From RBG-16-66-20 sp040752005 (lineage in GTDB: Bacteria > Pseudomonadota > Gammaproteobacteria > Burkholderiales > SG8-39), in contig JBFMFX010000001.1 of the NCBI GenBank assembly GCA_040752005.1, positions 1-64,000 on the forward strand: a stretch of DNA of 64,000 nt, in the 5' to 3' direction. Positions 26,388-34,614 of the stretch are shown one piece after another. Position numbers and translations under genes: made by a program. The notes beneath the pieces are model-generated. The model had not been told where the DNA came from, made no database searches, and saw nothing but the letters and a program-made list of their open reading frames with translations. Positions within the stretch are counted from its first letter, which is position 1, and each line of letters starts with the position of its first letter.

Positions 26388-26394
26388 AGCCGAC

Positions 26395-28152
26395 ATGCAG
26401 ATCGCGAGCCCGGCGCCCCGCGGCCTTGCGCGCGTTGCGCTTGCCGTGAGCGGCGCAAGCCGCCGGCACTCGCGCTTTGTCGTGATCGCGATGCTGACGC
26501 TGCTACACGTGGCGGTGCTGCGCGGCGCCGCCGATGGCTGGGCGCGGATGCTGTTACTGGCGCACCTGGGCCTGGTGTTGTTGTGGCAGCCGTTTCTCTC
26601 CACCGAGCAGCGCTTGAGCCTCGCGCAGGGACTGCTCATCGCCCTCGGCGCCGCAGTGGTGACGCTCTGGCTCGATTGGTGGCTGCTCGCGTTCTGGATC
26701 GTGGTGCTCGCCGGCCTGGTTGGCGGCAAGGTGTTCCTGCACGAGGCGCGCCGGCAGCGCCGCTGGTACCTTGTCGTGCTCGTTTACCTGCTTTCCCTGC
26801 TCGCGATCGTCGTACTGCCGGAGATCGCGCCGCGGCGCGAGATCGCGCCCGAGATCCGGACCGTCGCCGAATACGGCCTGCCGCTTGTTTTCGTGCTGCT
26901 CGCCATCCTTCCTTCCGAGCCCGAGGGTGCGGAAGCGCCGCAGATGATTGACTTCTTCTACAGCGTCTTCCTGATGCTGGTGCTGGGCATCGTCGTGCTC
27001 GGGAGCTTCGCCTTCATGACGCTGCAGCGCGTGGCGTATCTGGAGGCACTGACCGTCACGGTATTCCTCGTCGCGGGCACGATCCTCCTGCTTGCGCTGG
27101 CCTGGAGCCCGCGCGCCGGCTCGAGCGGCCTGGCACTTTTCTTTTCCCGCTACCTGTTTTCGATCGGCATGCCGATCGAGCGCTGGCTGCATTTTCTCGC
27201 CGGACTGGCGAGTACCGAGAACCGACCGGAGCGGTTCCTCGCCGCGGCCGCCGAGGCGCTTGCGCGCATGCCGTGGATCGCCGGGGCGACCTGGGAGGCG
27301 GGCGGCGAGCACGGCGAGGTCGGATCGCCGGGAAGGTATCGCCTGGACTACGCCGATGCGCAGTTGCGCCTCGCCCTGTACTCGCGCTACCGCGTCGGCC
27401 CGGCGCTCGAGTGGCACCTGCAACTGCTCGGGCGGCTGCTGGCGGAGTTCTATCGGGCGAAGCTGAGGGAGCAGAAGCTGCGCGAGGCGAGCGTGCTCGA
27501 GGCGGTGCACCAAACCGGCGCGCGGCTCACGCACGACGTGAAAAACCTCCTTCAGTCGCTCGGCACGCTGTGCGCGCTGGCGGAAAAGGAGCCCGATTCG
27601 CCGCAGCTTCTTGCGCTCGTGCGCCGCCAGCTTCCGGCGATCGCCGAGCGGCTCGCGGCGACACTACAGGCGCTCGAGCGGCCCGGCATCGAGGATTCGT
27701 CGCTCGCCGATGCGCGCCAGTGGTGGTCGGCGCTCGTGCGCCGCTACGAGGACCGGGGCGTTGCGTTCACCGCCGGCGCCATCGCCCCCGAGGCGCGGCT
27801 GCCGCGCGCGCTGTTCGACAGCGCCGCGGAAAACCTGCTTGCCAACGCCCTCGCCAAGCGCCTGCGCGAGCCGGGGATCGCGATCCGCCTTGCATTCGAG
27901 AGCGCAAGCGGCGCGCGGCTGCGGGTGTGCGACTCGGGAAGCGCGCTCGCGCCGCAGATCACCGACCGGCTCTTTCGCGCGCCGCTCGCCTCGGCCGGCG
28001 GGCTCGGTATCGGCCTGTGGCAGAGCGCGCGGCTGGCCGAGGCAAGCGGTTACCGGCTCCTGCTGCGCTCCAACCGCGACGGCGAGGTGTGCTTCGAGCT
28101 CGCGCCGCGGGACGATCAGGGCAGCACGCCGGCGGCGATCATGCGGCCGTAG
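26395..28152 (+). CDS. Membrane sensor histidine kinase (PrsK-like), partner of the sigma-54 activator of the pilus locus
   Basis: This 585-residue kinase has about seven membrane helices (residues about 27-245) and then a GAF-like cytoplasmic region (about 275-350). The kinase core has the phospho-acceptor His380 in LTHDVKNLLQSL, N-box AAENLLANAL, G1-like RVCDSGSAL and G2-like SAGGLGIGLWQSARLAE. HDxKN-type H-boxes followed by this spacing are known from PrsK kinases of PEP-CTERM systems; the resemblance is my inference. It is the only sensor kinase in the window. The only orphan response regulator is at 41156-42613. It overlaps the convergent 277-aa prepilin gene by 37 bases. Confidence 0.82.
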   Translation: MQIASPAPRGLARVALAVSGASRRHSRFVVIAMLTLLHVAVLRGAADGWARMLLLAHLGLVLLWQPFLSTEQRLSLAQGLLIALGAAVVTLWLDWWLLAFWIVVLAGLVGGKVFLHEARRQRRWYLVVLVYLLSLLAIVVLPEIAPRREIAPEIRTVAEYGLPLVFVLLAILPSEPEGAEAPQMIDFFYSVFLMLVLGIVVLGSFAFMTLQRVAYLEALTVTVFLVAGTILLLALAWSPRAGSSGLALFFSRYLFSIGMPIERWLHFLAGLASTENRPERFLAAAAEALARMPWIAGATWEAGGEHGEVGSPGRYRLDYADAQLRLALYSRYRVGPALEWHLQLLGRLLAEFYRAKLREQKLREASVLEAVHQTGARLTHDVKNLLQSLGTLCALAEKEPDSPQLLALVRRQLPAIAERLAATLQALERPGIEDSSLADARQWWSALVRRYEDRGVAFTAGAIAPEARLPRALFDSAAENLLANALAKRLREPGIAIRLAFESASGARLRVCDSGSALAPQITDRLFRAPLASAGGLGIGLWQSARLAEASGYRLLLRSNRDGEVCFELAPRDDQGSTPAAIMRP

Positions 28153-28949
28153 AGCTCGCCGACAGTGATCCAGAGCATCTGGTCGTCGAACTCGCCGTTC
28201 GGGGCGGTCGAGGGCGTCGGTGTGTGCCAGACGAAAACGCGGTCGCCGTTCAGGTTCGCCGCCTCGTCCGGTCCGGTGCCCCCGGTCGCGCCGTTCTTGC
28301 CGGTCGAAAAGAGGATCGCCACCACCAGGTTCTGGCTCATGATCTGATTGGCGGCACCGCCGCAGGCGGCAGGGGTGATGCCGGTGGCCGACTTGCACAC
28401 GACCAGATCGTTCGGCTGGCAGCTGATGCCGTTCGCGCGCAGATTCGCCGCGTGCGTGAAGTGCGGCGTGAGCGAGCTGCCGGAGCAGCCGGTGATGAGG
28501 CTCGCGACCGCGTAGCGGATGCGGTTGCCCCAGGCATCCACCGCGAGCCCGGACGCATCCACCACCGGATAGCCGATCGTGCGCGCCGGAAGAAGCCCGC
28601 GCGTCGCACCTGCGGAGGTCCCGCCGTAGTAGTCCGTGACCGCGTCGCCGACGCAGGCGCCGGTCGCGGGATCGCGCACCTCGTCCCCGGGAACGGTGGC
28701 CGGTGTCGCGGTCGCAGCGCTGCGAGCCGGGCAGGGCAGGCGTCCGTTCACGATCGCAAAACCGAGAAGCAGCTCGCGTGCCTGCTCCAGGCGCCGGCGC
28801 GTCTCCTCGAAGTTCCTCTGATCGGTCTGCGCGGCGAGCGTGTACATCAGGCTGCCGAGCAGCAGCGCGACGATCGCGAGCACCACCGCGAGCTCGGTGA
28901 GGGTGAAGCCGTCCGAGCGCCTGCGCCGCCTCGCCGTCCCGCGCAGCAT
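28116..28949 (-). CDS. Prepilin-like protein with exported GRLPCP/GATRGLLP domain
   Basis: This 277-residue protein has a basic leader of 14 residues, the peptidase site G14|FTLTE with Glu at mature position 5, and a hydrophobic helix (residues 20-40). A coiled helix follows, then an exported domain with GRLPCP (69-74), GATRGLLP (114-121), VDASG (130-134), W140 with RYAVAS (145-150), and FDDQMLWI near the end (254-261). The same ordered motifs recur in the larger protein encoded just upstream. The length is well above the 150-180 residues usual for GspH/FimT-type minor pilins. Its ATG overlaps the upstream stop by one base. It is the last gene of the minus-strand pilus operon. Confidence 0.78.
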   Translation of the reverse strand: MLRGTARRRRRSDGFTLTELAVVLAIVALLLGSLMYTLAAQTDQRNFEETRRRLEQARELLLGFAIVNGRLPCPARSAATATPATVPGDEVRDPATGACVGDAVTDYYGGTSAGATRGLLPARTIGYPVVDASGLAVDAWGNRIRYAVASLITGCSGSSLTPHFTHAANLRANGISCQPNDLVVCKSATGITPAACGGAANQIMSQNLVVAILFSTGKNGATGGTGPDEAANLNGDRVFVWHTPTPSTAPNGEFDDQMLWITVGELYGRMIAAGVLP

Positions 28950-30727
28950 CAGTTCGAGTCCACCACCACGACGCGGTCGTTGAACGGCTTCTTGAGCGCT
29001 GCGTCCACGACGGTGCTCACCGGCTGGCGCTCGAAGGCGCCGGCGGCGTTGCCGAACTCGAGATAATCGGAGAGCGCGCTGCTCGGCCGCGCGCCGCCAT
29101 TGATGCTGCGCCCGGCGAGTATGAGCAGGGCGCGCTTGTCGTTCGTCGGCGGCGGGCTGTAGTTGGCGACCGCCAGGCAGTCGGTGCCGGCGGTGCAGGC
29201 GCGCGGCGCCGCGGCGGCCGCGGTGTAGCCGGGCGCCACCGCGTAATACGCAAGCTCGTGCCAGCGGTTGCGGACAAACCAGGACGTCTCGGACGGCGGG
29301 GGAGGGGCGGCGGACGAGGAGCGGCCGTCGAGCAGGCTGTGGTCCATGGTGGCGTTGCCCGGCACGGACATGTAGTACAGCACGCCGGCAAATCCGGCGG
29401 GCGCCGGCGGCGCGGCGGTGACACGGACGGTGAACGTGCCGTCGCCGTTGAGGGTCAGCAAAGGCGCGGCTGAGCCGGTCGCGACCGCGAATGTGGTCAG
29501 GTCGAACCACCACAGGGTTCCGGTCGCGCCGCTTCGGATCGCGCGCAGCGACATCGCTCCATTCGACTGCAAGCCGCTGATCGTGAGCGAGGCCGGCAGG
29601 CCGGTATAGACGCCCCAGCACCAGCCATCGGCCGTAGGCCCTGTGTACCAACAGGATGCCGAGAGCGTGACCCCGACACCGGTGTAGGACATGCTCGGCG
29701 CGGCGTTCGCCCAGCTCACCAGTGTCGGGCTGCAGCGCGGCGCGGCAGGGCCCGGGGTGCAGAACGCGCCCGAGCCCGGATAGGTTTCCATGTAGGCGAG
29801 CGGCAGCAGTCCCCGCGTGGCGCCTGAAGTTCCGACGAAGCCGGCAGTCGAAGGGTTCGCGAATGGCGCGGCGTAAGGGAATACTCGGTCGGTGCCAGCA
29901 AGACCCCAGTTGGGCGCGTTGTAGGCGGCGCGGATGACCGGGGCGATCTCGCGCTCGATGCGATGCGCGATCGCCGCCTCGATCGCGGGCAGCAGCTCCG
30001 CGGCACTCACCGCGATCGCTTGGTCGTTGAACGAACCGGCCGGCCCGCGCGTCACGAATATCGCGTCGGCCGGGACGCTCGCGTTCTCGCACTCGAGGTA
30101 GTTGCGCGCATCGAGCGGACCGGCCGGCGGGCGCACCTGGGCGCGGGCCGTGCACCCGGCCGCCGCGTCGGCCGCGACCACGAATGCCGGCCCAGGCGCG
30201 ATGATCAGGGCGACGGCGGTGCGCGGTGCGCCGTCCACGGTGAGCTGACCGCTATCGCAGGCCATCGTCGGGTCGGCCGCGCAGTTCGAATTGATGATCG
30301 TGTTGGTTGTCGCGTTCGGCTTCGCCCAGCCGCTCGCGACGACGTACCAGAGCGGCTCGCCGGAGGCATCCACCAGCTTTTCGGTGCCGAGGGTGCGCCA
30401 GGGAAACCGCCCCACCGCCGGCAAAGAGCAGTTGCCGGCCGCCTGACCCTCGGTTGCGGGATTGCCGAAGTAGCCCGCCGCTTCCGGGCACGGCAGGCTT
30501 CCGGGATCGTCTTCGCCTGCCCGGGATGCTCGTTGCGCGACATAGCCGATCAGCGCCTGTTTGGCGCGGTTGAGCACTTCGGCGTTGTGCTGCTTGCGCG
30601 CGGCCTCGATGCCGCCGCTTTCGGCGTACAGGCGCGACACCAGCATCCAGGACGCGGCCAGTCCGATGACCGCAACGAGCGCAAGCAGCGCCACTCCGCG
30701 CGCGCGCTGCGCTCTAGCGCGCGTCAT
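28949..30727 (-). CDS. Large pilin-like surface protein with a duplicated exported domain
   Basis: This 592-residue protein begins with a basic leader and one hydrophobic helix (residues 11-30, GVALLALVAVIGLAASWMLV), which resembles PilX/MshP-type minor pilins but lacks a classic FTLxE site. The exported part has a first domain with SLPCP (77-81), WRTLG (110-114), DASGEPLWYVVA (120-131), AVALIIAPG (171-179), YLECENA (210-216) and FNDQAIAV (233-240). It has a second partial copy with GATRGLLP (near 298), WHELAYYAVAP (489-499), ALLILAGRS (533-541), YLEFGNA (555-561) and FNDRVVVV (582-589). The copies share order and spacing. Between them is a Trp/Gly/Ser/Thr-rich beta-like insert. It may be a tip or adhesive subunit; function is not established. 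Confidence 0.7.
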   Translation of the reverse strand: MTRARAQRARGVALLALVAVIGLAASWMLVSRLYAESGGIEAARKQHNAEVLNRAKQALIGYVAQRASRAGEDDPGSLPCPEAAGYFGNPATEGQAAGNCSLPAVGRFPWRTLGTEKLVDASGEPLWYVVASGWAKPNATTNTIINSNCAADPTMACDSGQLTVDGAPRTAVALIIAPGPAFVVAADAAAGCTARAQVRPPAGPLDARNYLECENASVPADAIFVTRGPAGSFNDQAIAVSAAELLPAIEAAIAHRIEREIAPVIRAAYNAPNWGLAGTDRVFPYAAPFANPSTAGFVGTSGATRGLLPLAYMETYPGSGAFCTPGPAAPRCSPTLVSWANAAPSMSYTGVGVTLSASCWYTGPTADGWCWGVYTGLPASLTISGLQSNGAMSLRAIRSGATGTLWWFDLTTFAVATGSAAPLLTLNGDGTFTVRVTAAPPAPAGFAGVLYYMSVPGNATMDHSLLDGRSSSAAPPPPSETSWFVRNRWHELAYYAVAPGYTAAAAAPRACTAGTDCLAVANYSPPPTNDKRALLILAGRSINGGARPSSALSDYLEFGNAAGAFERQPVSTVVDAALKKPFNDRVVVVDSN

Positions 30728-31164
30728 TTCGCCGGTTCGCCGGGGCGAACCCGGATCGCACCCTCGCCGAGCAGGTCGCGCACCTCGCCACTTGCGCGCT
30801 CGAGCGTCTGGCCGACCTTCAGCTCGAAGCGCTGCGGCTGCTCGCCGACGGTGAGCGACACGGCGAGCGGATCGCGCCTTGCCGGCGCGATCCGGATGCC
30901 CTCCGGCTGCGCGCTCTCCGGCGCGGGCACCCCGTTCAGCCACACGGTGGAGCGCCCGCCTTCGCGGCGCACGAGGCCGTCGATGCGCGTCAGCGGCGAT
31001 TCCGGCACCACCGCCGTCGGCTTGTCGGGGATGCGTGCCTTTCTGCGCGCATCGAGCGCCGCGCGCTGCTCCGGGGTGAAGAAGAGCCGCCCCAGCTCCT
31101 GCGCGGGCGCTGCGCCGGGAAGCAGTGCGAAGGCGAGAGGAAGGAGCGCCGCGCGCCGCATCAT
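30724..31164 (-). CDS. mshK: MSHA biogenesis protein MshK-like (periplasmic, GspC/PilP-like)
   Basis: This 146-residue secreted protein has a signal peptide (MMRRAALLPLAFALLPGAAPAQ). It then has a short pattern shared with MshK and the PilP/GspB-type proteins: RLFFTPEQRAALDARR, LTRIDGLVRREGGRSTVWLNGV, and GQTLERASGEVRDL near the end. Such proteins lie in the periplasm and link the inner-membrane alignment complex to the secretin. The start (ATGATG) overlaps the mshJ stop. The stop overlaps the ATG of the large pilin-like gene. Confidence 0.72.
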   Translation of the reverse strand: MMRRAALLPLAFALLPGAAPAQELGRLFFTPEQRAALDARRKARIPDKPTAVVPESPLTRIDGLVRREGGRSTVWLNGVPAPESAQPEGIRIAPARRDPLAVSLTVGEQPQRFELKVGQTLERASGEVRDLLGEGAIRVRPGEPAK

Positions 31165-31769
31165 GTCCTTGCCGCCCGGTCGAGGATGGTGATCAGGTCG
31201 ATCGCGCACTCGGCGCGAAGCCGCGGCACCAGGCTCGCGCCCGTCGGCATCTGGCCGGTGCGCGTGATGCCGCAGCGCTGCACCGAGACGAACGCATTGC
31301 CCGAATTGCGCAGGTCGGCGAGAAAGCCGAGAAGGTCGCCTTCGTGCAACAGCGCCAGTTCCACGTTCATCGTGCTCGCGTGCAAGTCCACGCTCGCCGG
31401 CTTGCCGGGGACCGATTGCAGCAGCCGCTGGCGGTCCACCCGGTAGCGCAGGTCGAGCAGTTCGCGGTTTGCGCGGATGCGCGCCATCGCATCCACCCAC
31501 TCCAAGCGCTTTTCCTCGCCGATGATGCCGGCGTCCTTCAGGCGCCGGTAGATCTCGAGTTTCTCGCGCACCTCGCGCTCTTCCTCGGCGATGCGCGCCA
31601 GGCGCTCTACCGCCTGCACGCGCTCGGCGCGCACCGCGCCAAGGGCCCGGTTTTCGGCGGCGAGCGTCGCGCGTGCGTGCCAGATGAGCGCGGCGCCCGC
31701 GGCGGCGAGCGCCGCCGCCGCCGCGAGCGGCAACGCGAGCGTCCTCCATTCCTTCGCGGTGAGGTTCAC
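31161..31769 (-). CDS. mshJ: MSHA biogenesis protein MshJ-like (PilO/GspM-type)
   Basis: This 202-residue bitopic protein has a short cytoplasmic start (VNLTAKEWRTL), one membrane helix (about residues 12-30), a long coiled coil (about 32-85, rich in Ala/Glu/Arg) and a small alpha/beta domain. This is the GspM/PilO layout of assembly-platform proteins. GTG at complement 31767-31769 overlaps the mshI stop and places the helix at the usual distance from the N-terminus. It presumably pairs with the product of the upstream gene. Confidence 0.75.
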   Translation of the reverse strand: MNLTAKEWRTLALPLAAAAALAAAGAALIWHARATLAAENRALGAVRAERVQAVERLARIAEEEREVREKLEIYRRLKDAGIIGEEKRLEWVDAMARIRANRELLDLRYRVDRQRLLQSVPGKPASVDLHASTMNVELALLHEGDLLGFLADLRNSGNAFVSVQRCGITRTGQMPTGASLVPRLRAECAIDLITILDRAART

Positions 31770-33340
31770 GGGATGCTTCGCGCGATGGTGACGGTGAAGC
31801 GCGGTGCCTCGCCGCGCCCGGCATCCGCGCCGATATCTCCCGAGAGCGTCGCATCCGGCGCGATCTCGAAGGGCAGCCGGGTGGCAATGACGCGCCAGCC
31901 ATCGGCTCCGGCCAGCGCCTGCGCGAAGCGCTGTACCTCGCTCGTGATCGCGCGGTAATCGAACCGCTGGGTTGCCTCGACCCGGCCGGAGATTTCGAGA
32001 AACTGGGCGAGCGGGCCCTGCGGCGGGCGCGGCGCGGCGCCGGCGGCCGGGGACGCGGCCGGCTGCGCGGCGGCAGGCTTCGTGCCCTGGGGCTCGCGCG
32101 GCGCCTCTACGCTCCAGGCGAGCGCATCGAGCTCGATCTGCGGAAACCGATCGAGCGCTCGCGCAAGGTGCGCGAGCGCTCCCTCGGGCGAGGCGCTGCG
32201 CTCGGCGAGCGCGCGGAATGCGACCACCGCGGCCTTGAGGTTCTCGGTGGTGGTCTGAGTGACCGGGAAAGTGGCGGTGATTCGCTCGTAGTGCTGCGTC
32301 GCCTCCCGCGCCTCGCGCCGCAGGAGCTGCGCCTGCTCGCGCGCGGCGAGAATGTCCAGCCCGATCGCGCCGGCGTAGAGCGCGCAGGCGCCGAAGGCGG
32401 CCGCGCCGGCCGCAAGGAGCGCGCGCCGGGCCTGCCACAGGTAATAGGCGCGCCGGTCCTCGATGCGCGCGAACTGCTCGCGCGGCGGGCGGCGCAGCGC
32501 AAGAAAGAGATAGAGCTGCTCGGCTCCGGCCGCCGGGACGAGCCGGCGCAGTCCGACGCGGCGCGCCGCCTCGCCCAAGTCCAGCACATGGAAGGCGACG
32601 CGCGCATCGGACACGAGCGCATGCTCGAACGCCGGGCGCTCGCCCTCGGGCGCGACGACGATCGCCTGCACCGGCGCACCTTCGCGCGCGAGCGCGCGCA
32701 GCGTCACCAGGTACTGCGCAAGCCGCAGGGTTTCGGAGCGCACAAACGCCGCGAGCGCCTCGGGCGCCAGGTCGGCGGCGGGCTCCAGGCGCGCGAAGCG
32801 CAGCCGGCCGTTTTCGACATAGCACTGGCGCAGGCCGCTCGCGTTCACGGTCACCAGGATCGCCGGCCCGGCGCGCGCGCCCAGGCGCGCGGCAAGCGCC
32901 GGGGCCAGGAGCGGCGCCGAGTACACGCCGGCAAGCCGCGCGCCCGCCTCGGCGAACGCGTCCAGCCAGAGGGCGAACTGGGCCTGATTGGCGAACGAGG
33001 CGAGCAACAGGCGCTCGGCGCGGCGCTCGCCGGCGGCCGGACCGAGCGAGAGCGCGGCCGCCAGGCGCGCGTCGCGAAAGCGCTGCGCGAGGCGCCGCTG
33101 CACCACCGCGGTGCGGTCGGCGCCGCGCAGAAACGGGATCTGATCCTCGTGGAACTCCTCTCCGGGGAGGTCGGCGAGCAGCGCGACGGTCGCCCCCTTC
33201 GCGCCGCGCAGGAACTCGCGGAACTCGGCCGCCCCCTCTTCGTCCGCAGCGAAGCTCGCAACCTGTTCCAGGCCCGCGCGGCCGCGGCGGTACAGGCGCT
33301 GCGGGCCGGCGCTGAAGTACAGGACGAAGTTCCGCGCCAT
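31766..33340 (-). CDS. mshI: MSHA biogenesis protein MshI-like (fused actin-like and PilN-like domains)
   Basis: This 524-residue inner-membrane protein has an N-terminal cytoplasmic part (about 1-290) with the divided fold seen in GspL and PilM-like proteins, including LLADLPGEEFHEDQIPF and ILVTVNASGLRQCYV. It has one membrane helix (about residues 304-326), a coiled-coil region and a PilN-like periplasmic domain (about 400-524). A Pro/Ala/Gln-rich linker (near 424-447) is unusual. It would couple the ATPase and platform in the cytoplasm to MshJ outside. Start ATG 33340 is 5 bases after the mshG stop. Confidence 0.78.
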   Translation of the reverse strand: MARNFVLYFSAGPQRLYRRGRAGLEQVASFAADEEGAAEFREFLRGAKGATVALLADLPGEEFHEDQIPFLRGADRTAVVQRRLAQRFRDARLAAALSLGPAAGERRAERLLLASFANQAQFALWLDAFAEAGARLAGVYSAPLLAPALAARLGARAGPAILVTVNASGLRQCYVENGRLRFARLEPAADLAPEALAAFVRSETLRLAQYLVTLRALAREGAPVQAIVVAPEGERPAFEHALVSDARVAFHVLDLGEAARRVGLRRLVPAAGAEQLYLFLALRRPPREQFARIEDRRAYYLWQARRALLAAGAAAFGACALYAGAIGLDILAAREQAQLLRREAREATQHYERITATFPVTQTTTENLKAAVVAFRALAERSASPEGALAHLARALDRFPQIELDALAWSVEAPREPQGTKPAAAQPAASPAAGAAPRPPQGPLAQFLEISGRVEATQRFDYRAITSEVQRFAQALAGADGWRVIATRLPFEIAPDATLSGDIGADAGRGEAPRFTVTIARSIP

Positions 33341-33345
33341 GGCCG

Positions 33346-34551
33346 CTAGAACTTCATCTTCGAGATGCTGTCATAGACCGGCCCCAGCACCGAGAGCATC
33401 ACCCAGCCGAGGATCGCGCCAAGCAGCACGGTCATCGCCGGCTCGATCATCGCCTGCAGCCGGCCGATCGCCTCGCGCACCTCGCGGTTGTAAAAATAGC
33501 TCACGTTGAGCAGCGCCCGGTCGAGCGCGCCGGTCGCCTCGCCGATGCGCAGCATCCGGATGACGAGCGGCGGGAAGAGCCCGGCGTCCTGGAATGCGCC
33601 GGTGAGATTGCGGCCTTCGGCGATCGCCTGGCCGATCGCGCGCAGCGCGCTTTCCATCGGCTTGTTGCCGACGATCTCCTCGGTGGAGCGGATCGCATCG
33701 AGCACCGTGATGCCGGAAGAGTACATCAGCGCGAAGCTGGAGGCGAAGCGCGAGAGCATGATCTTGCGCAAAATCGGGCCGACGAGCGGCAGGCGCAGCT
33801 TGAGGTCGTCCAGCAGGAACTCGACGCGCGGATCGGCGCGCGCCGCCGCGCGCACGCCGAACCAGAGCGCGAACGGCGCGGCGAGGATCGCCCACCACCA
33901 GTTGACGAAGAAGCCCGAGACCGCGATCAGGATGCGCGTCTGCAGCGGGATGTCCTGGCCCATGTTGCGGATGAAGCCGGCCATCTGCGGCACGAGGTAG
34001 ATCATGAGGAAGAACGTGACCGCCAGCACCGCGGTGCCGACGAACGCCGGATACATCAGCAGTTTCTTTGTCTGCGCGACCAGCTCGTCTTCCCATTTGA
34101 GCGATTCGGTGAGGCTCTTGAGCACTTCGGGCAGCCGCCCGGTCTGCTCGCCCGAGCGCACCAGGCTGGTGAACACGCGGCTGAACACCTCCGGGTAGTC
34201 GGCGAGCGCCTGCGACAGGCTCTTGCCCCCCTCGATCGCCTCGACCAGTCCGGCCACAACCTCGCGAAAGCGCGGGTTGTCGACGCTGTCGCGCAGGTCG
34301 GCGAGGCCCTCGACGATCGGCACCCCGGCGGCCGTCATCTGCTCGAGCTGGTAGCAGAAATTGATCAGGTCCTGGCGCCGGACCCGTATGCCGCCGACCA
34401 GGCGCGATGTCTGCCGCGTCGGCGCGCCGGTGACCAGATCGAGCCCCATGCGCGCCAGGCGCTGCTCGAGATCGAACAGGTTCACCGCGTCGGCGCGGCC
34501 GAGCACCGCCTTGCCCTGCGCGTCGATCGCCTTGTAGGTATAGAGCGGCAT
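33346..34551 (-). CDS. mshG: Type IV pilus / type II secretion platform protein MshG (GspF/PilC family)
   Basis: This 401-residue polytopic protein starts MPLYTYKAIDAQGKAV. It has two T2SS-F domains, each around a helix bundle (about 65-190 and 268-390), and three membrane helices (near 166-190, 210-235, 370-395). Signature segments are FCYQLEQMTAAGVPIVEGL, LVRSGEQTGRLPEVL, FASSFALMYSSGITVLDAI and MLRIGEATGALD. It forms the rotating platform driven by MshE. The start codon ATG is at complement 34549-34551. A 63-base gap with only a weak hairpin separates it from mshE. Confidence 0.9.
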   Translation of the reverse strand: MPLYTYKAIDAQGKAVLGRADAVNLFDLEQRLARMGLDLVTGAPTRQTSRLVGGIRVRRQDLINFCYQLEQMTAAGVPIVEGLADLRDSVDNPRFREVVAGLVEAIEGGKSLSQALADYPEVFSRVFTSLVRSGEQTGRLPEVLKSLTESLKWEDELVAQTKKLLMYPAFVGTAVLAVTFFLMIYLVPQMAGFIRNMGQDIPLQTRILIAVSGFFVNWWWAILAAPFALWFGVRAAARADPRVEFLLDDLKLRLPLVGPILRKIMLSRFASSFALMYSSGITVLDAIRSTEEIVGNKPMESALRAIGQAIAEGRNLTGAFQDAGLFPPLVIRMLRIGEATGALDRALLNVSYFYNREVREAIGRLQAMIEPAMTVLLGAILGWVMLSVLGPVYDSISKMKF

Positions 34552-34614
34552 CGGGGGCAGGATGCACCGGGGACCGCGGGCGGCGCAAGTCGCCGCGTGG
34601 CGGCCGGGCTTCCC

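Noticed and set aside
34552..34614. Hairpin GCGGCG/CGCCGC between mshE and mshG as a terminator
   Set aside because: The stem is only 6 bp and no T-run follows. The genes are otherwise in one operon.
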